Assembly: GCA_013397115.1 (NCBI GenBank)
Contig: VWZW01002568.1
Span: forward strand, 2,000,073-2,064,072
DNA: 64,000 bases
Origin: Edolisoma coerulescens
Lineage: Eukaryota > Chordata > Aves > Passeriformes > Campephagidae
Direction of reading: 5' to 3'
The notes under the pieces were generated by a model that was given only the letters and a program-made list of their open reading frames with translations, did no database searches and had not been told where the DNA came from. The number at the start of each line of letters is the position of its first letter. Within the stretch, counting starts at the first letter, position 1. Shown piece after piece: positions 32,426-45,775 of this stretch. The translations under genes were made by a program, and so were the position numbers.

Positions 32426-33719
32426 GAACACACACAACCATAAATATGTACTCATAGCAGGAACCATGTAAATAAAAATAGAGTGACTGCTTTAGGCTGT
32501 TAATTCTTTATTTTAAAGAAAATTATTTTGGAAGGAAATGAGTCTCATAACATCACTCCGTGTGGGGGTTTTATGCTCTCCTGTTTATCGTTCTTCCATA
32601 AAAAACTTTGAACCCCCTAGCCAATTTTAGCCACATTTGTGGACTCAAAAATACTATGTTCCTTCAAGGTTTTCAAAAGTAGGTGCCCAAGCAGAAAAAA
32701 GACATTTATTAGTGCTTTCTTTGAAGAAAGGTCTGTAGTAAAACTCCCTCTTCTTACACGTCCTGAAATCTGCATTCACCCTTCCCTTCCCTTCCACGTG
32801 CGAATCCAAAGAAAAACAGGTGTAGTACATGAAATATTTGCTCTTGCATTCATTGTGTGCATGCTTTGACATGGCCACACACATTGCAGCTATTTATTCT
32901 CTGTAAAATCAAGTGTCATTTGCCTCTTTCATACAGTTATACATTTTTATGTTTGCATCAACCCCTCACAGTCTCCCATGCCTGAGAGGGAAGGCACGTT
33001 ACAGATGACAATATATCTCTCCCAGTCATGAACAAAAAATTACAGTTCTCCAGTTCCCAGAGACTATAATAATAACTCATTCTTGACCTCAAAGCATCAG
33101 TGCACAAGTAAAGTCTTAAGAAGAGAGACCAGCAACTCTCTGAGGTCAGAATTCTCTCCAACAGGGATCAAAAAGAGCATGAGAACAAAGCATGCGTATA
33201 GCAATGTTCACCCAAAGTGCTCCTCAAGCTTTCAGTGATTTACAAGTCAGGAACCTCTTGAATTAGAGAGATCTTTGTTGGTCTTTGTATTTGAGAGAAA
33301 ACATCAAACCTGGCTCACAAACCCATGAAAAGTTGGGGAGGAGAATAACCCAGCCAGGAGAAAATATCTCGAGCCCTCTCAAAGGAGGTGGGTCTGGAAG
33401 AGCCCTTTAGTGAGGTTGCCCAGACCAGGTTGGATTAAGGGATTTTCCTTATAGTTCCACAAATCTGAATTGCAAGGTACCACACTTGGAAATAGTCCAG
33501 AAGACTCAGCTGGAACTGAGCTGCTAGAGCCCTTTATCCATCAAAACTTATAAAATAACCAGTGCCAAGTCAGGTTCTAGTCCCTGAGGCCAGCTGGCAT
33601 GGCAGTCCCCTAGTATTGAAGTCACTGACCCTCCAGAAGACAGAAGTGGTCATCTCTAAACCACTCTTTTGAACTGGATCCTGACTTGTGCTAATTTCTA
33701 GAAAACACCCAGGAGTTAT
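32426..33719. other. no gene seen
   Basis: No exon or recognisable transposon. Confidence 0.45.
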
Positions 33720-33985
33720 TTTTGACACTACTGGGTTGGCTGGGACCAAAGTGGGGTTGGACCTGTACTCCTGAACATGAAGCTCCAGTGTCCATACCCC
33801 AGTGCTGCTTGACTGAGTGGAGGCCCATTCCTGCTACTGTCAGCATCAGCCCAGAGCAGCTGTCCACAATTTTATTAAACTTAATCAGAAAGACACAATT
33901 GGGAAGGATTTTTGTCTGCATTTTTATTAATGATTTGGGAACTTAAGTCATTTTTGCCATCCTGATGACACAAAGGTCTCCATAG
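33720..33985 (+). mobile_element. possible ancient LINE reverse-transcriptase remnant
   Basis: The plus strand reads IFVCIFINDLG, then after a stop and frame change a 'FA..DDT' echo at about 33950-33975 ('gccatcctgatgacacaaag'). FINDL and ADDT are typical of the CR1-type RT palm domain. It is heavily decayed and non-coding. Confidence 0.35.
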
Positions 33986-35893
33986 TACTTATTTCAAGAA
34001 CAAATCCAATGCTGTAACGAAAGTGTTACCTGCCGTTATATTCTGCATGGAGACAAAAATGCTTAAAACAGCTCTGACTGGAGCTTTTAGATGGTCTCAT
34101 AGAGCAGGCAAGACAAACAAACTATTCCCACAAAACTCTTGAAGCCATTAACCACCATCCAAAGAGCCAATAACTGTGTGAGATGGGTCTTGTCTCCAAG
34201 GAAAGACAAATAAAAATGCAACGAGAAACGTTTTATGTTCGCTATTATTTCACCTTTGAAAAACATGCTGTTCTGCAAGTATCAGGTTTTTTCTCGTGTT
34301 GCTACCAAAGCTTTTCCCATTTTCTTTCCCTTGAAGATAATCCTGATTTCCTTTGGGTGTTTTTAAAAGGATTTTTCTCTCCTCCTGACCAGCAACCTCA
34401 TTGACTGAAGCTTTAGTCGCATCAATACCTGTGGATCAACATAAAGGTGAGGGGCAGCAAACAACAGAGCTTTTGCTGATGCAATTCCAGTCACCATCTC
34501 TCTGGTCTAGGAATGATAAAATTACCACCACCACCACCACCTGAAAGCAGAACAGCAATTTTGTCAGATGCCAGACCTAAAAATGAATGTGGCCGTGCCA
34601 CGCACTGCTCTGAGCTGTGGATATAATGAGTTTTGAATGGGAAGTCCTGGACACAATAAATCTGTGCCATATGTGACCATTTCCTGTGTCAGTTCCTTTC
34701 TCATAACCAGTGGAGGCTTCGCCCTCCCCCTCACTTTCCCTTTCATGACCCCACACCAGGGCTCTGAAATCTTTCAGGGTTGCTTTTGGGCCCCAGGCCT
34801 TTCCACAGCAGTTGCATAAATAAATGAGTTTGACAGCAAACATCATAATGGTTACGGTAATTTGTGCTCCACGCAAGTGCTTGTGCTACTTGCTGGAGAA
34901 ACGGGGGAGGAAAGAGGTTGTTTTGTTACCACAAACAAAAGTATGTTCTCTGACAAGTGGTGAAAGAATTAGTCAAATAAACTTGAACCCTATTCAGACC
35001 ATGGCTGTTACAGATGGGGAGGTTCTCAGCTTTGCTTTCCCTCCTTGGCCTGCAGTCACTGCAAAGACAAATCATCCTTTTCTTCTGCAAAAATAAAGTT
35101 AGGACATAAAATGAACTGCCTCATAATAAAATTTTCAGGGAACTCCACTCTACTGCTATTATTATTATCATTTCTTCCCAATGAGAACAGTTCTTCGGTC
35201 CTGGGAACTGACTCACAAAGAGACTGAATGATTTTCAATTAGAAGCAGGCTAGAAGGAAAATGCCAAATACCTGCAGTTTCTGGAAACATTTGGGTTAGA
35301 AATAAGCTTTAAAATGACAATAATTTCTATGAGAAATAGATGGAGAAGGCAGAACAAAACCTATCATTTGTCCTATTTTTTCCCTTTTTTATTCATTAAC
35401 AAATCACATATTTTGTCCAAATAGCAAACTTTTACTAACTTTTCAAGTTTCCCTGAGAAATTATAATATTTTTTGTCTATGTATTTTTTTTCTGTAAAAC
35501 TGTGTTATCAAATCCCCTTTTTTTCCCCCCAGTAATACCATTTTAAAAAAACATGTTTCATATTTAATAATTTCAGCCCAGGAAGATCACAGACATTTCA
35601 GTTACCATAGCAAAGGGCATAATTAGTTTATAGAAGTTTTATAAAAATTGTTAGGAAGGTTGGTTCCCATGTTCAATGCAGAGAGAACAAAATAAAGGTA
35701 CTAATATTTTAACCAGAGAGGCTTAGCTTGGAAATTAGAAGATCATCTTTTTAGTAAAAAGAAAATGTAAGTAGCAAGAGCTTGAAACCAACTGATTAGG
35801 AACCTGGTGGAATTAACACGAGTCGCGGATTTTTTAGCAGGTTATATTAATTTCTTTCGGGAATATTGTAATTACAGATATCACTTCGGAGCC
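33986..35893. other. no gene seen; short (ACC)n
   Basis: An ACC run is at 34524-34541. Otherwise AT-rich with no supported exon. Confidence 0.45.
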
Positions 35894-35928
35894 TTTCTCT
35901 CTCTCTCTTTCTTTCTTTCTTTCCTTCT

Positions 35929-35982
<54 letters not shown>

Positions 35983-35991
35983 TTCCTTCCT
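35894..35991. repeat. (CTTT)n long pyrimidine tract
   Basis: About 98 bp of CT, CTTT and CCTT units, all pyrimidine on the plus strand. Open frames over it are artefacts. Confidence 0.94.
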
Positions 35992-36613
35992 GTCCCCATC
36001 TAAGTTATAAAAAAAAGTTAAAATCTTGCTTGCACCTGCCTTGGCTGAAGGTTCAGTCCAAGAGCCTGTGCTCATAACAGAAAGGTTCACAAGCACAAGA
36101 GTCCCTGTGACATTATTAGGCTGATTTTCAGCAATATTAGTCCTGTATGGGCTGTGGAGTTGAATCTCAAAGCAGAAGGATTTCATTATGGGTACAGACA
36201 GCTATATTATGCCATGACATATTTATGGCAATGAACAGTAATGGGAGGCGAGTATTTTAAGCCTTGGAAGTCGAAATTAATCTGAGAGCACAGTGCTGAA
36301 TCTGAACACCTATGAAAACATATTGAAGAGCTAAAATTTGAGACACAAAGGCTACAGTCATTATCTGAGCACATAGAATGGGATTCATCCCATTAATTCT
36401 AGCTGCCTAAATGTTAAGCATCTAGTCTAAGCTAATTGTCTGGTCTAAGCTGTTCATCTAGACAATAATCATTAGAGAGGGGGAGAGGAGACTTTTAGAG
36501 GGTCATTCATTCCTGCTTTTCTTCGGATGGATTGTATCACTTCTGGAGGTATCTGTCTCTGCTGGCTATGTGGGGAGCCTAGACAGATATTTTGGACTGA
36601 AGGCCTGTCTTTA
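35992..36613. other. no gene seen
   Basis: Nothing recognisable. Confidence 0.4.
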
Positions 36614-36720
36614 GAATCAGAGAATCACAGAATCATTAAGTTTGGAAAAGATCTCCAAGATCATCAAGTCCAACCTTTGACTGATCACCACCTTGCCATT
36701 AAGCCATAGCACTAAGTGAC
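36614..36720 (-). mobile_element. CR1 LINE 3' fragment
   Basis: Antisense: 'cagagaatcacagaatcatt', 'aagatctccaagatcatcaa' and 'gtccaacctttgactgatca'. Confidence 0.88.
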
Positions 36721-39700
36721 AGTGCCATTGGGTAAAATGAGCCCAAGCACTAATGATGTTGCTAATGAGGCTTGTGGAACAGCCAGGCCAATCCATGCTC
36801 ATGTTCTGAAATAAGTGAAAAATGACAGCTCTGTACACACCTCTAAGTAACCATCTTCTCCAGTTTTGAACAAGAGGAAAGAGAAAGGAGGGAGATGAAG
36901 CCACTACCATCAAGCTAAAAAATCAAAAGAAAACTCCCCTCTGCCTGACAGAGATATAAACAAGCTACAAACAAATTTTTGAGGAAGACCCTGAAAAAGA
37001 CCAAACTCTGCATTTGGTTGTGTCTCTGATTACCAAGCCATGGGATCCAGGTACTCCCCACACATGCAAGGTGCAGTCACCCTGCAAACCAAGGCTCTGT
37101 CTGCTCCTGAACAGTGCAGCTCACACAGGAAGCAGAGGGGGCTCTCAGCAAAATACCTTGGAAAGCCCAAAATTAGAGAACTTATCAAGAAAGTGTTGAG
37201 CAAACAAAACAAGACCCTAAAATATTATTTCTAACCTCTGGAACCAATATGGATGCAGGAACGGAAAAACATTGGTTTCAAACATCACTTCCAAAAAATC
37301 AAATGTGTCTGTAGACATAGTCCTAAAATACCATGCCTACAGTCAATCTTGGGGGAAAAAATAGGTCAGAAGAGATTTACAAATGTCAAACTTCCAATAT
37401 TTCAAACTTCTGCTCAGAGCAAGGCTAACTACAAAGTTACATCAGGCTTCTGAGGGCTTTATCACAAATCATAGTACATCTACATTTTAGGCTTTTAAGT
37501 TTTGTAAGAAAAGACTCCCAGATTAGAGTATGCCCAGAGGAGCTGCTGGGGTTGAAAATTACTTGGAGAAGATCTGTGATCCCAATGACACTTCCATACA
37601 TATCTAAAGATGCTTGCAAGACTGTTTGAAGAAGCTTTGAGGGTTGATTTTGCAAATAGTTGTTCTACTCATGTACGGTTATTTTAGGTAGTCCATGGTC
37701 TGTTCCTTCTCCCATCCCAAGTTTTCGGGACAGCTCCAGCAGGAAAAGAGTATGTTTGGAAGTGGAACATCTCCTGTACTTTGCCAGACAGTGTTCTTCA
37801 TGGTCATATAAACGTGAATGGACAGAGTCACACTGATCCTGGTTGTGTGGTGTGATGCCCATGGAGGAAAATAATAACGGTATTGGTGGAGCACTGAAAA
37901 CACCCACCAGTCCTGATTATCCTGCTCTAACTAGTAAGGATCACTTCCTTTATATTTTCTTCCAGACTTACTAGTGAGCTGTTTGAAATTTCAGACAGCC
38001 CTTGGAGTTATTTTGGCCAAGGAGTATATTTAAAACTCATTGTGCCTAATGTTGTCTTTCTACAATTGAGAAGTAATCAGGAAAGACGTGAAAATAAATA
38101 GACAAGTGAGAGGCAAAATGAAATATGAAGTGGCTAGAAAGGAGTCTGCTCTCTAATGTATTTTTTCAGCTTATTATTGTAAAAGCCCAGAGCAAAAGAG
38201 TAGCTTTGAAGAGTCTTTTGTTAATAGTGGAAAGGTTGTCTTTATATTTTTCTTAACTTTTTATTTATTAACCACGCTGCACAGGGTACTTCCATAAGTG
38301 ATGGCCAAGTTTCAGGTTTCAGGGACTTGTTTAGTCTGAAAACATCCAAGGCTGCAACGGGAAGCAGAAAAGAGAAGTAACAGCCCATTGTACAGTGTTA
38401 GAAGGCAGTAAAACCGAAGCCCATTTGTTCTCTGCTTTTCCCTGCAATTTCTGGTGGCTGAGCTTGTAAAGGTTTGGATGTCCCTGTTTGGATGGTTAAA
38501 ATGCATTCCCAGCAGGCTACTTCCTCATGTGGTCTAGCTGGTGACAGCATGAGGCCAATGTGAAACAGCTGATGTGTTGACCCTATCTGACAATAAAATT
38601 ATAAAGCTGCATTCCTACACTGGGCAATCCTCCAGATCATTGTGAAAAATAGAAAAAAAATGTTATTGAGGGCACTTACCTTATGCTCAAGCCCTAAACC
38701 ATGACAGTCAATAACATTTTTGAGACTCTTGGTGTTGGGGCACTATATATTTATTCATCAGTGCCCTGACTATTGGACTAAGCGTAAAAATATTCAGTTT
38801 CTACAAAACCTCATCAAAGCTGTCAAGTGAGAAAATATTATCTGTGCACATGAAACCAGAGAGGTGCACTAGGAAGATTTGCTTCTTTGAGAGTTTTTAG
38901 TGTTTTAACATCAGGAATAAAAAAAAAAGAGCACTGATACTGTGTTAGCATAGGCAGAACAATTCAGGATTCTCCAAGGCTTCTTAGCTCAGGCATCCTG
39001 CTGGAATTTAAAGGATGCCCTTCATGTATCATAGTTTACATTACCTAACTTTTATGAAGAGAATTGTCAGCACGGACAATTTTGTTCTGCTTTTTTTTTG
39101 GTATAACATCCACATTGCCAGACACATACATCAGACAAGCACAAGCATGATTTTTACTTGTTTGTTCCATGGCATCAAAAATATCAGAATACATTTAATT
39201 TTCTGGACACACCAGTTGAAAATCTCATCTGAAAACCTCTCAGCAGGAACCCGCACAGGCCTTTCTGCTAGTTTGGGCCATCAGAGAGTGTCTTTCAGTG
39301 CCATGAAGGGCCAAGACATTTTGGAGAGCCTTCAAAGAGCCTGTCTGGCAGGGTTGGTTCAGTTTTCACAAGTCACATGTGGCAGTCACAGGGGACAGCA
39401 GGCTGGAGACTTGTAGAACATGTTTGTATCCCACTAGGATAGAAAGGCTCATTCCAGAAGCAGAGTACATGAAGAACTCAGTGCTAAGTACCAAGGCTAA
39501 TCCAGCAGGTAGAAAACTGGTGCAAGCCATTTCCAAACCTGCCTTGCCTTATCAAGACAATCTGGGCTACAACCGCTCTCCATGAAAGCCGCAGAAATTC
39601 TGTTTACAGATAATTACCCTTTTCAACCCAAATCCTCCCCAAAAGGGTGGTATTTTATGTCAAGCACATGTTGTCAAAAATGGATTCACATTTTCTTGCA

Positions 39701-40499
39701 CGTTTTGTTTAGCAGAGGTCCCAAAATGGTTAATAATACTGGCAACACAGGAACCCGAATGCCCAGCCAGAAGGATGTGCTGTGGAAAGCATCCCCATGC
39801 TGCCAAGGACATTGAGGGGAGGAGGAATACAAGGGAAACTTGACTTTTTCTTTTTCCTTTTGCTCTCCATGTCTCACGTGGAGCAGGAGCTCAGACAGAG
39901 AGGCCTCAGAAGCAGAGGTCTGAATTTAATAAAGCTGTCTGGGGGGAGGGAGACAGGGAAGAGAAGATCATGGAGATAAGAGAGGCAGAGAAAGGAAGGC
40001 AGGAAAACAAAGGACATTACAGCTGGGTGGTGATGGCTGTGCCCTTTCAGACTCAAGTGGGCAGAAGAAATATTTGTTTAAGAGGCAGGACATCAGTTCA
40101 TTCTGGAAAGAATAGGAAAGGAAAAAAAAAAAGAGTATTTTATGGTTTGGACATAAATTTCCATGCCACTGTAACGAGGACAGGCCAAAGGCAAGGGAAG
40201 ACAAGGATAATGGCAAGATGCTGCAAGGTAATTAAAAGGGCTGCTGGATTTCATCACAATTTTGGGGGATATTGGAATGACCATTTAAATTCAGTGCAGC
40301 TACACCTACAGTATGCAAGAAGTTAGACCCCTGTTTAGGAAAATAACCTCTTTCAAGGAAACAATTCCACAGATTAGCATAATCAGAGGGTCTCTTTGCT
40401 TCCCCACTTCTGCAACCCTTCTCCTGTTTCAGCTTGAAGAATAAAAGTTAATTGAGGGGAGCAGGGAGGAGGAGGAAGCTCATCTCATCCCCACTGACA
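36721..40499. other. long stretch without gene
   Basis: Open minus frames at about 37907-37665 (two overlapping) lack paired splice sites and I do not call them. No transposon recognised. Confidence 0.4.
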
Positions 40500-41470
40500 C
40501 AGCCCCCTCCACCAAGGTACCAAGTTGACTTCCTTAAAGAAAAAATTAGCAAATGCACTGCCAAAGCTCCCACCTAAGGATTTTTTTTTCTTTTCCATAA
40601 GATTCTGTTTGTTAGAAAAACTAAAAAAAGACACCAGAGGGAAAATAAATGCAGATACATTTTTAATGCATGCATTTAATTTTCAGAACATGGTGGGCAC
40701 TTCAGTGCCGGTGCTGGAACTGCAAGGGAGAATTTATCTAATCAGTCCTCCGTGTCCCTGCTTCATTGACATAATGTGGTCCTGCCGATTAAAGCACTCA
40801 AATCTCTGCCTTTGCCTTCTCTTTCATACTAAAATTATTGATGTGCTTTGTACAATGTGTAATTGCCATTATTGTATATGTGCCTGGAGCATGTGCAGAG
40901 CTGAAATTGAAATAAATAAGCAAACAAAAATCATACGATAGTGAGCCTCTGATGGTATGGTGGGGGTTGGTGCCGTGGTATCACAAGCTGAAAATAGGAT
41001 TTCATACTGCTGTGACTGGTTTTGATAGAGTGAGATTTGATAAGACTGGAAGAAAGGCTGCTGTGATCCTCCAGCCTGACCTCTTCTTTTCATACAGCAC
41101 AGACCCCCAGTTAACACCCAAATCAAAGTACCTCTTTTAGCATCCCGGGTCTGAGCCTCACCATCCAGGGATTTCACCAGAGCAGTCCTGATTTGCATCA
41201 CCTGAGGATCTTGCCCAGTATCACACACTCACTTTTGCTCCATCTCTCTCTCTCCCTCTCATAGGCACGCAGTAAATTTGTTCTTTACATTTAATTTATG
41301 CAAGCAAGGCACAGAATACATTTCAGTAACGCCAATTAGATACGCACTAATTTCTTCTCTGTGAAATAGCAGTAAGTAATTAATCAGAATTTTGATCACA
41401 ACTCAGTTGGCAATTCTAATTGCACTTGTCATTTCCACAGCAAATACAGAATCATTATCTTTTTTGCCGA
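40500..41470. other. candidate conserved non-coding element block
   Basis: Transposon-free and rich in TAAT/ATTA cores, such as 'gtgtaattgccattattgta', 'agtaagtaattaatcagaat' and 'ggcaattctaattgcacttg' (an imperfect palindrome). No coding frame. Enhancer-like composition, but conservation not tested. Confidence 0.38.
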
Positions 41471-43337
41471 GTCCTCTCTTCCTAATCATCCAGGGGTGCT
41501 AGAAGCAAAACATTTCCAAGAACTAGATATTGTCTTTATCAACCAGCAGCCTTAATACCTTTGGACTCAGGGTTAGTGGGTTCAGTCCGTGGCTGTGTTT
41601 TATTTCAAGCTTCATCATAATTTTAAAGGGAATAGCTTGTGGCAGGCTGGCTGCTTGCCTGGGGGAGGGGGGATTCTGCCTCATGAAATTATGAGGAAGG
41701 ATAAAAGCTACCAGCTCACTCCATTAAAAACCTTCTGGGAGAGCACTAAAGACGCCTGACCTTTGCACGAGCATCCAGCAGGCATCCGAGGGACATATGG
41801 ACGTTGGTCAGATCTGTGCCATCAAAGCCCACGCGACATCTCGGAGGCACCACGTCCATGTCTCACCTCCAGGCACCACCTGCCATCCCAGGAGCAAACA
41901 GGATGATCAGGGGAGATCAATACCCCGTGTTTCACCGAAACAGTGCTTCCATGACTGTTTAGGGATTATCCTGATGGTTTGTGCAAACTGACAGTGCTGG
42001 TCTGGAGCGAGAATGAGTTGAGATTATCTGCCTGGATGGTGCTATGGCCAGGGGTCTGTGGAGATAGGACTCCCCTTTGCTATGCTTCAAAAAGCTGTCA
42101 GTGAGATCCTGCTCAGATGGCTTAGAGGAAAAAAGAGAGCAGGAAGAGAAAAGGAGATATACCTTTTAGGAGCTAAGCCCTACAGGGACCTACACCAGAT
42201 CCAGCCTCCAATTCCAGCATGACAATTCACCTCCTCCTGCTGGAAGAAAGGGTTTCCAAGCACCTGACAGCTACATTCCAGTTTACTAATCAGATTCTTC
42301 ACGTAATTCAAGCCCAGGTAGTTAATATTTTCCCTGGTAATCCCAAATCATACAGTAAGTTTGGGAACAACCACCAAAACTGAGATCTCGATTCCGTCAA
42401 CTTAATAACAAGTGAAAAGACATTTAAGAGGAGAGTAAAGGCACTTTATGCAAGAAGTGTCTGCATAGAATATGTTGTGAACCAGAATAGTTCTGGCTCT
42501 AGCCTTATGTACAATTTGAGCAAGCAGCACCAAAAATTGCCCATTTGAAGGCTGCCCAAGCATCTCCTGTACTTCCCAAATCTTTCTCCTCCCTGCTCTA
42601 AGCAGCAGAAATCACTGAAAGAACAGGAAGGAATTGCTCAGCCCTTTCCTTTGCTTAATTTTCCAATGCTCTTGCTTTTATTCCACATTTAAGAGGTCAT
42701 TAAGAAGAGTTTGAGGGGAACTGTAACCTCTCAGATCTTCTGCTCTCAGAAACCAAACTCCTTTCATAGAAGGCAGAATAACTCTCTACATTACTGATAG
42801 CAGTGGGGACTGAAGAGGGTCAGAACACCTCAGAAATTAGCTATGAATATTGAAGCCAGGGACAGTGTCTGAGATTTTGGTGGGCTGAATTTCTTTTATA
42901 AAGGACAGAAAAATAAACAGAATAAACGTCTGAACTGCCACAGAGACTTTTCTTTGTCTAGGGTTGGGGTAGGGATGGCATGTTAAACATGTTGTCCATG
43001 ATGAAAAGCCTCAAAAGCTTGAATCATACATTTTCCAGGCTCAGCTCCACCTTCTGGGACACAGTGGGATACAGACATTTTCCATTAGTCTTTAAAAGAG
43101 GTACACTGAGGCTATGTCCACACTTATGAAGGTTTATGACTTAGCCCTAGCACTCAATCACAAATATTTTACATTCCTAGAAAAATGTTTGGCATGTTTT
43201 TTTGTCTAGGTCAGCTAGCACTGACCAAAACTGTGTCTAGGAACTGTCTGAGGCTTAATATGATTTGCCACCATCCCAATATGGATGCAACAAATCTGGT
43301 CTGGAGCAAAAGGGATTTTAGTAATTACATAAGAGTT
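41471..43337. other. no gene seen
   Basis: No exon or repeat I can name. Confidence 0.4.
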
Positions 43338-43425
43338 GGCCATGGGCAGGGACACCTTCCACTAGACCAGATTGCTCAAAACCCCATCCAGCCTGGTCTT
43401 GAACACTTCCAGGGATGAGGATATG
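43338..43425 (-). mobile_element. CR1 LINE internal fragment, truncated both ends
   Basis: Antisense: 'ccatgggcagggacaccttc' and 'gaacacttccagggatgagg'. It lacks the usual ATTCTATG terminus. Confidence 0.9.
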
Positions 43426-44510
43426 TCCAATTTCAAGCCACTCAGGAGCATGGAAGGCACTGGTACAGTTAAAAATGAGGTTGCCACCATGAGGTTTTTC
43501 ATTACCAGCTCTCCATACCCCAACAGAGTCAGCAATGACTTTGCTGACTATCTAAACATAGATGGGAAACCCTAAAAAGGCAAAAAAACCCAAAAACTGT
43601 TCAAAAAATGTGACACATAAACTGGAAAAGAGAAAGGATGCCTCTTAATTCACCATAGTCAGAGCTGCTTAATCACCTCAGAGCTGGAAAATGAAAAGAA
43701 AACAGGAGCTCTTGGAACCCGAGCATTTTGAAGACCAAGTAAACCCACACAACACAGATTTATGAAGACAGCAGATCCCGTCCCATATTAGTTTTAGCAG
43801 CCAAAAGGGAGACATAAGATCTTTACAACCAGAGGCAGTGGGATACAATCAGACTAGTGCAAAAAACATCAGCTTCAACACAGATATTTAAGTAATGGAT
43901 AGTCCTGAAGAGACATTCTGGCTACATCTTCACTAGTAAATTAAAAGTGCCCAGGAGTATTCCCAGACAGCGAGGCCAACTGACATGATCTGTTTGAATT
44001 CATCTTTTAAACCATCTCAGCCTTAAAAACAGGATGGATTCATCCACCAGACCAGCTGGGATTGTTCCTTGGCACCTGCAAACTCCCAAACTGCACCAAA
44101 GAACCCAAGAATTGTTTAGAAGAGTATTACTTGGCCCAGGACAAAAGCATGCCAGGGGCAGTGGTAAACATTTTCCCAGAGCAATGGATTGCATCTCTGT
44201 GTGATTTTATCTTAGCATGGACATCACCCCTGTCCACCTGAACTTCTGGCCCTGGAGAGTGCTTCTGTGCCCACAAATTTACCTGCAAACTTAACAGAGG
44301 GCACAGGCCATGTCAGGTATCCCAAACTTAAGGAAATGAACAGGGAAACCTGCAGCCCAGCTAATTTCTGAGCCTGTTTGAGAGAAGAGTTCACACCCAG
44401 AGCAAGCAAAAAAGAAAGCAGCAAGGAAAAGATCAAGCAGATGTTGTGTGAAATATTTGGCCTTCTTTTGGTGTTGTTGAAGGTTGCTGAACATCATCAT
44501 GCTTTGGAAG
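43426..44510. other. no gene seen
   Basis: Nothing recognisable. Confidence 0.4.
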
Positions 44511-44607
44511 TTCAGATTCACACAATGGTTTGGGTTGAAGAGACCTTTAAATATTGTCTCGTCCCAGCCCCCTGCTATGGGCAGGGACACCTTTCACTAG
44601 AACACTG
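44511..44607 (-). mobile_element. CR1 LINE 3' fragment, short
   Basis: Antisense: 'cacaatggtttgggttgaag' and 'gctatgggcagggacacctt'. Confidence 0.9.
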
Positions 44608-45610
44608 ACATTTTCCTGTACTAGAAAAAATTTTAAAGTGAAAAAAAGCCATTTCTGGTTATTATTCAAACTGCTCTTAATAGGGCAGGAAACCAAGTTG
44701 TTGGTATGTGCCTTGTGTTTATTGCAAGAGCAGGCTTCGGACTTGAGTGGAAGAGAAGGAAGGGACAAATTAATCACCTCCTGGCTGTTATTTCCCTGCT
44801 GGGAATAGGCAATAGATTGACAACAGGTGAGAAGAAACCTGCCTACCCACTGCAACCTTAATTAATACAGGGAGGATGAGCTTGGGAGGACTGGAGTCAC
44901 CTCAGGAGCAAACCTGGGAATAATTTCCTGTCTCTATTCAGTTTGTGTCTCTTTAAGTTGATGGAGCTGGACTGAACTCTGGTCTTCAACAGTCAGTCGT
45001 AATCTATGAGTTCAGTGAGTTTCTGGCCACGTTCAACTGTGGGAAGTAGTCTGATGCTTGGTGGTGTCACCAAGTCAGCTCACCACATGTGGGCATCCCT
45101 CTAATCCAGATGCTCTGGCAAAGAGTGGATAAAAAATGTGTCCCTAGAGCCTCACAATCACAAACAAGCTGTGTAAATCCTCTTACAGACACACTGAGCA
45201 AATGCAAGAGAAAGAGTGGGAATAGGTGAAGAGTGGCTACACCACCAGTACTCTACCACCCTTGGTTTTTGGAGAGAAGAGTCTGTTGTGTGCCCTTTCC
45301 TTGGATGAGAACTGTGAACCTCAGTAAAACCTCTGGCTGTATATTTAACCATATGACACGGTGTGCAAAGAAACATTTGCTCTGAGCACAGGTTCAGAGA
45401 CACACAGGGCTGATCCACAGCAGACTGCATCAGTGGCAGGAGGAGTCAGAAGCACAGGCTGAGGCTGTGTGTAAATGTACCCACAGAGAGTAGGACAATG
45501 GGAGTGTGAGGTCATGCCCCCCAGGAGGACTCCAACCAGGTCCAGTGTCATGGATACCACATCAGCCAAGAACATCTGGGCACAGCACACGGGAAAAGGA
45601 CACAAACACA
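44608..45610. other. no gene seen
   Basis: Nothing recognisable. Confidence 0.4.
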
Positions 45611-45775
45611 TCATAGACTCGTAGAATCATAGAATTGTTAAATCATAGAATTGTTGAATCATAGAATCATAGAATCATAGAAGTGTACAGGTTGGAAAAG
45701 ACCTCCCGGATCATCAAGTCCAGCCTTCAACCAAACACCACCATGCCCAGTAAACCATTTCATGAACCACATCCC
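45611..45775 (-). mobile_element. CR1 LINE 3' fragment with octamer tail
   Basis: An AGAATCAT/AGAATTGTTAAATCAT array (45611-45681), then antisense 'aggttggaaaagacctcccg' and 'gatcatcaagtccagccttc'. Confidence 0.9.

Noticed and set aside
35807..36186. Frames with LSFFLSFF or KKERKKER repeats
   Set aside because: Produced by the CTTT array.
37665..37907. Two overlapping minus frames that might be upstream PKHD1 exons
   Set aside because: No matching acceptor/donor pair ends with the one leftover base that the large exon requires, and no fibrocystin motif is visible.
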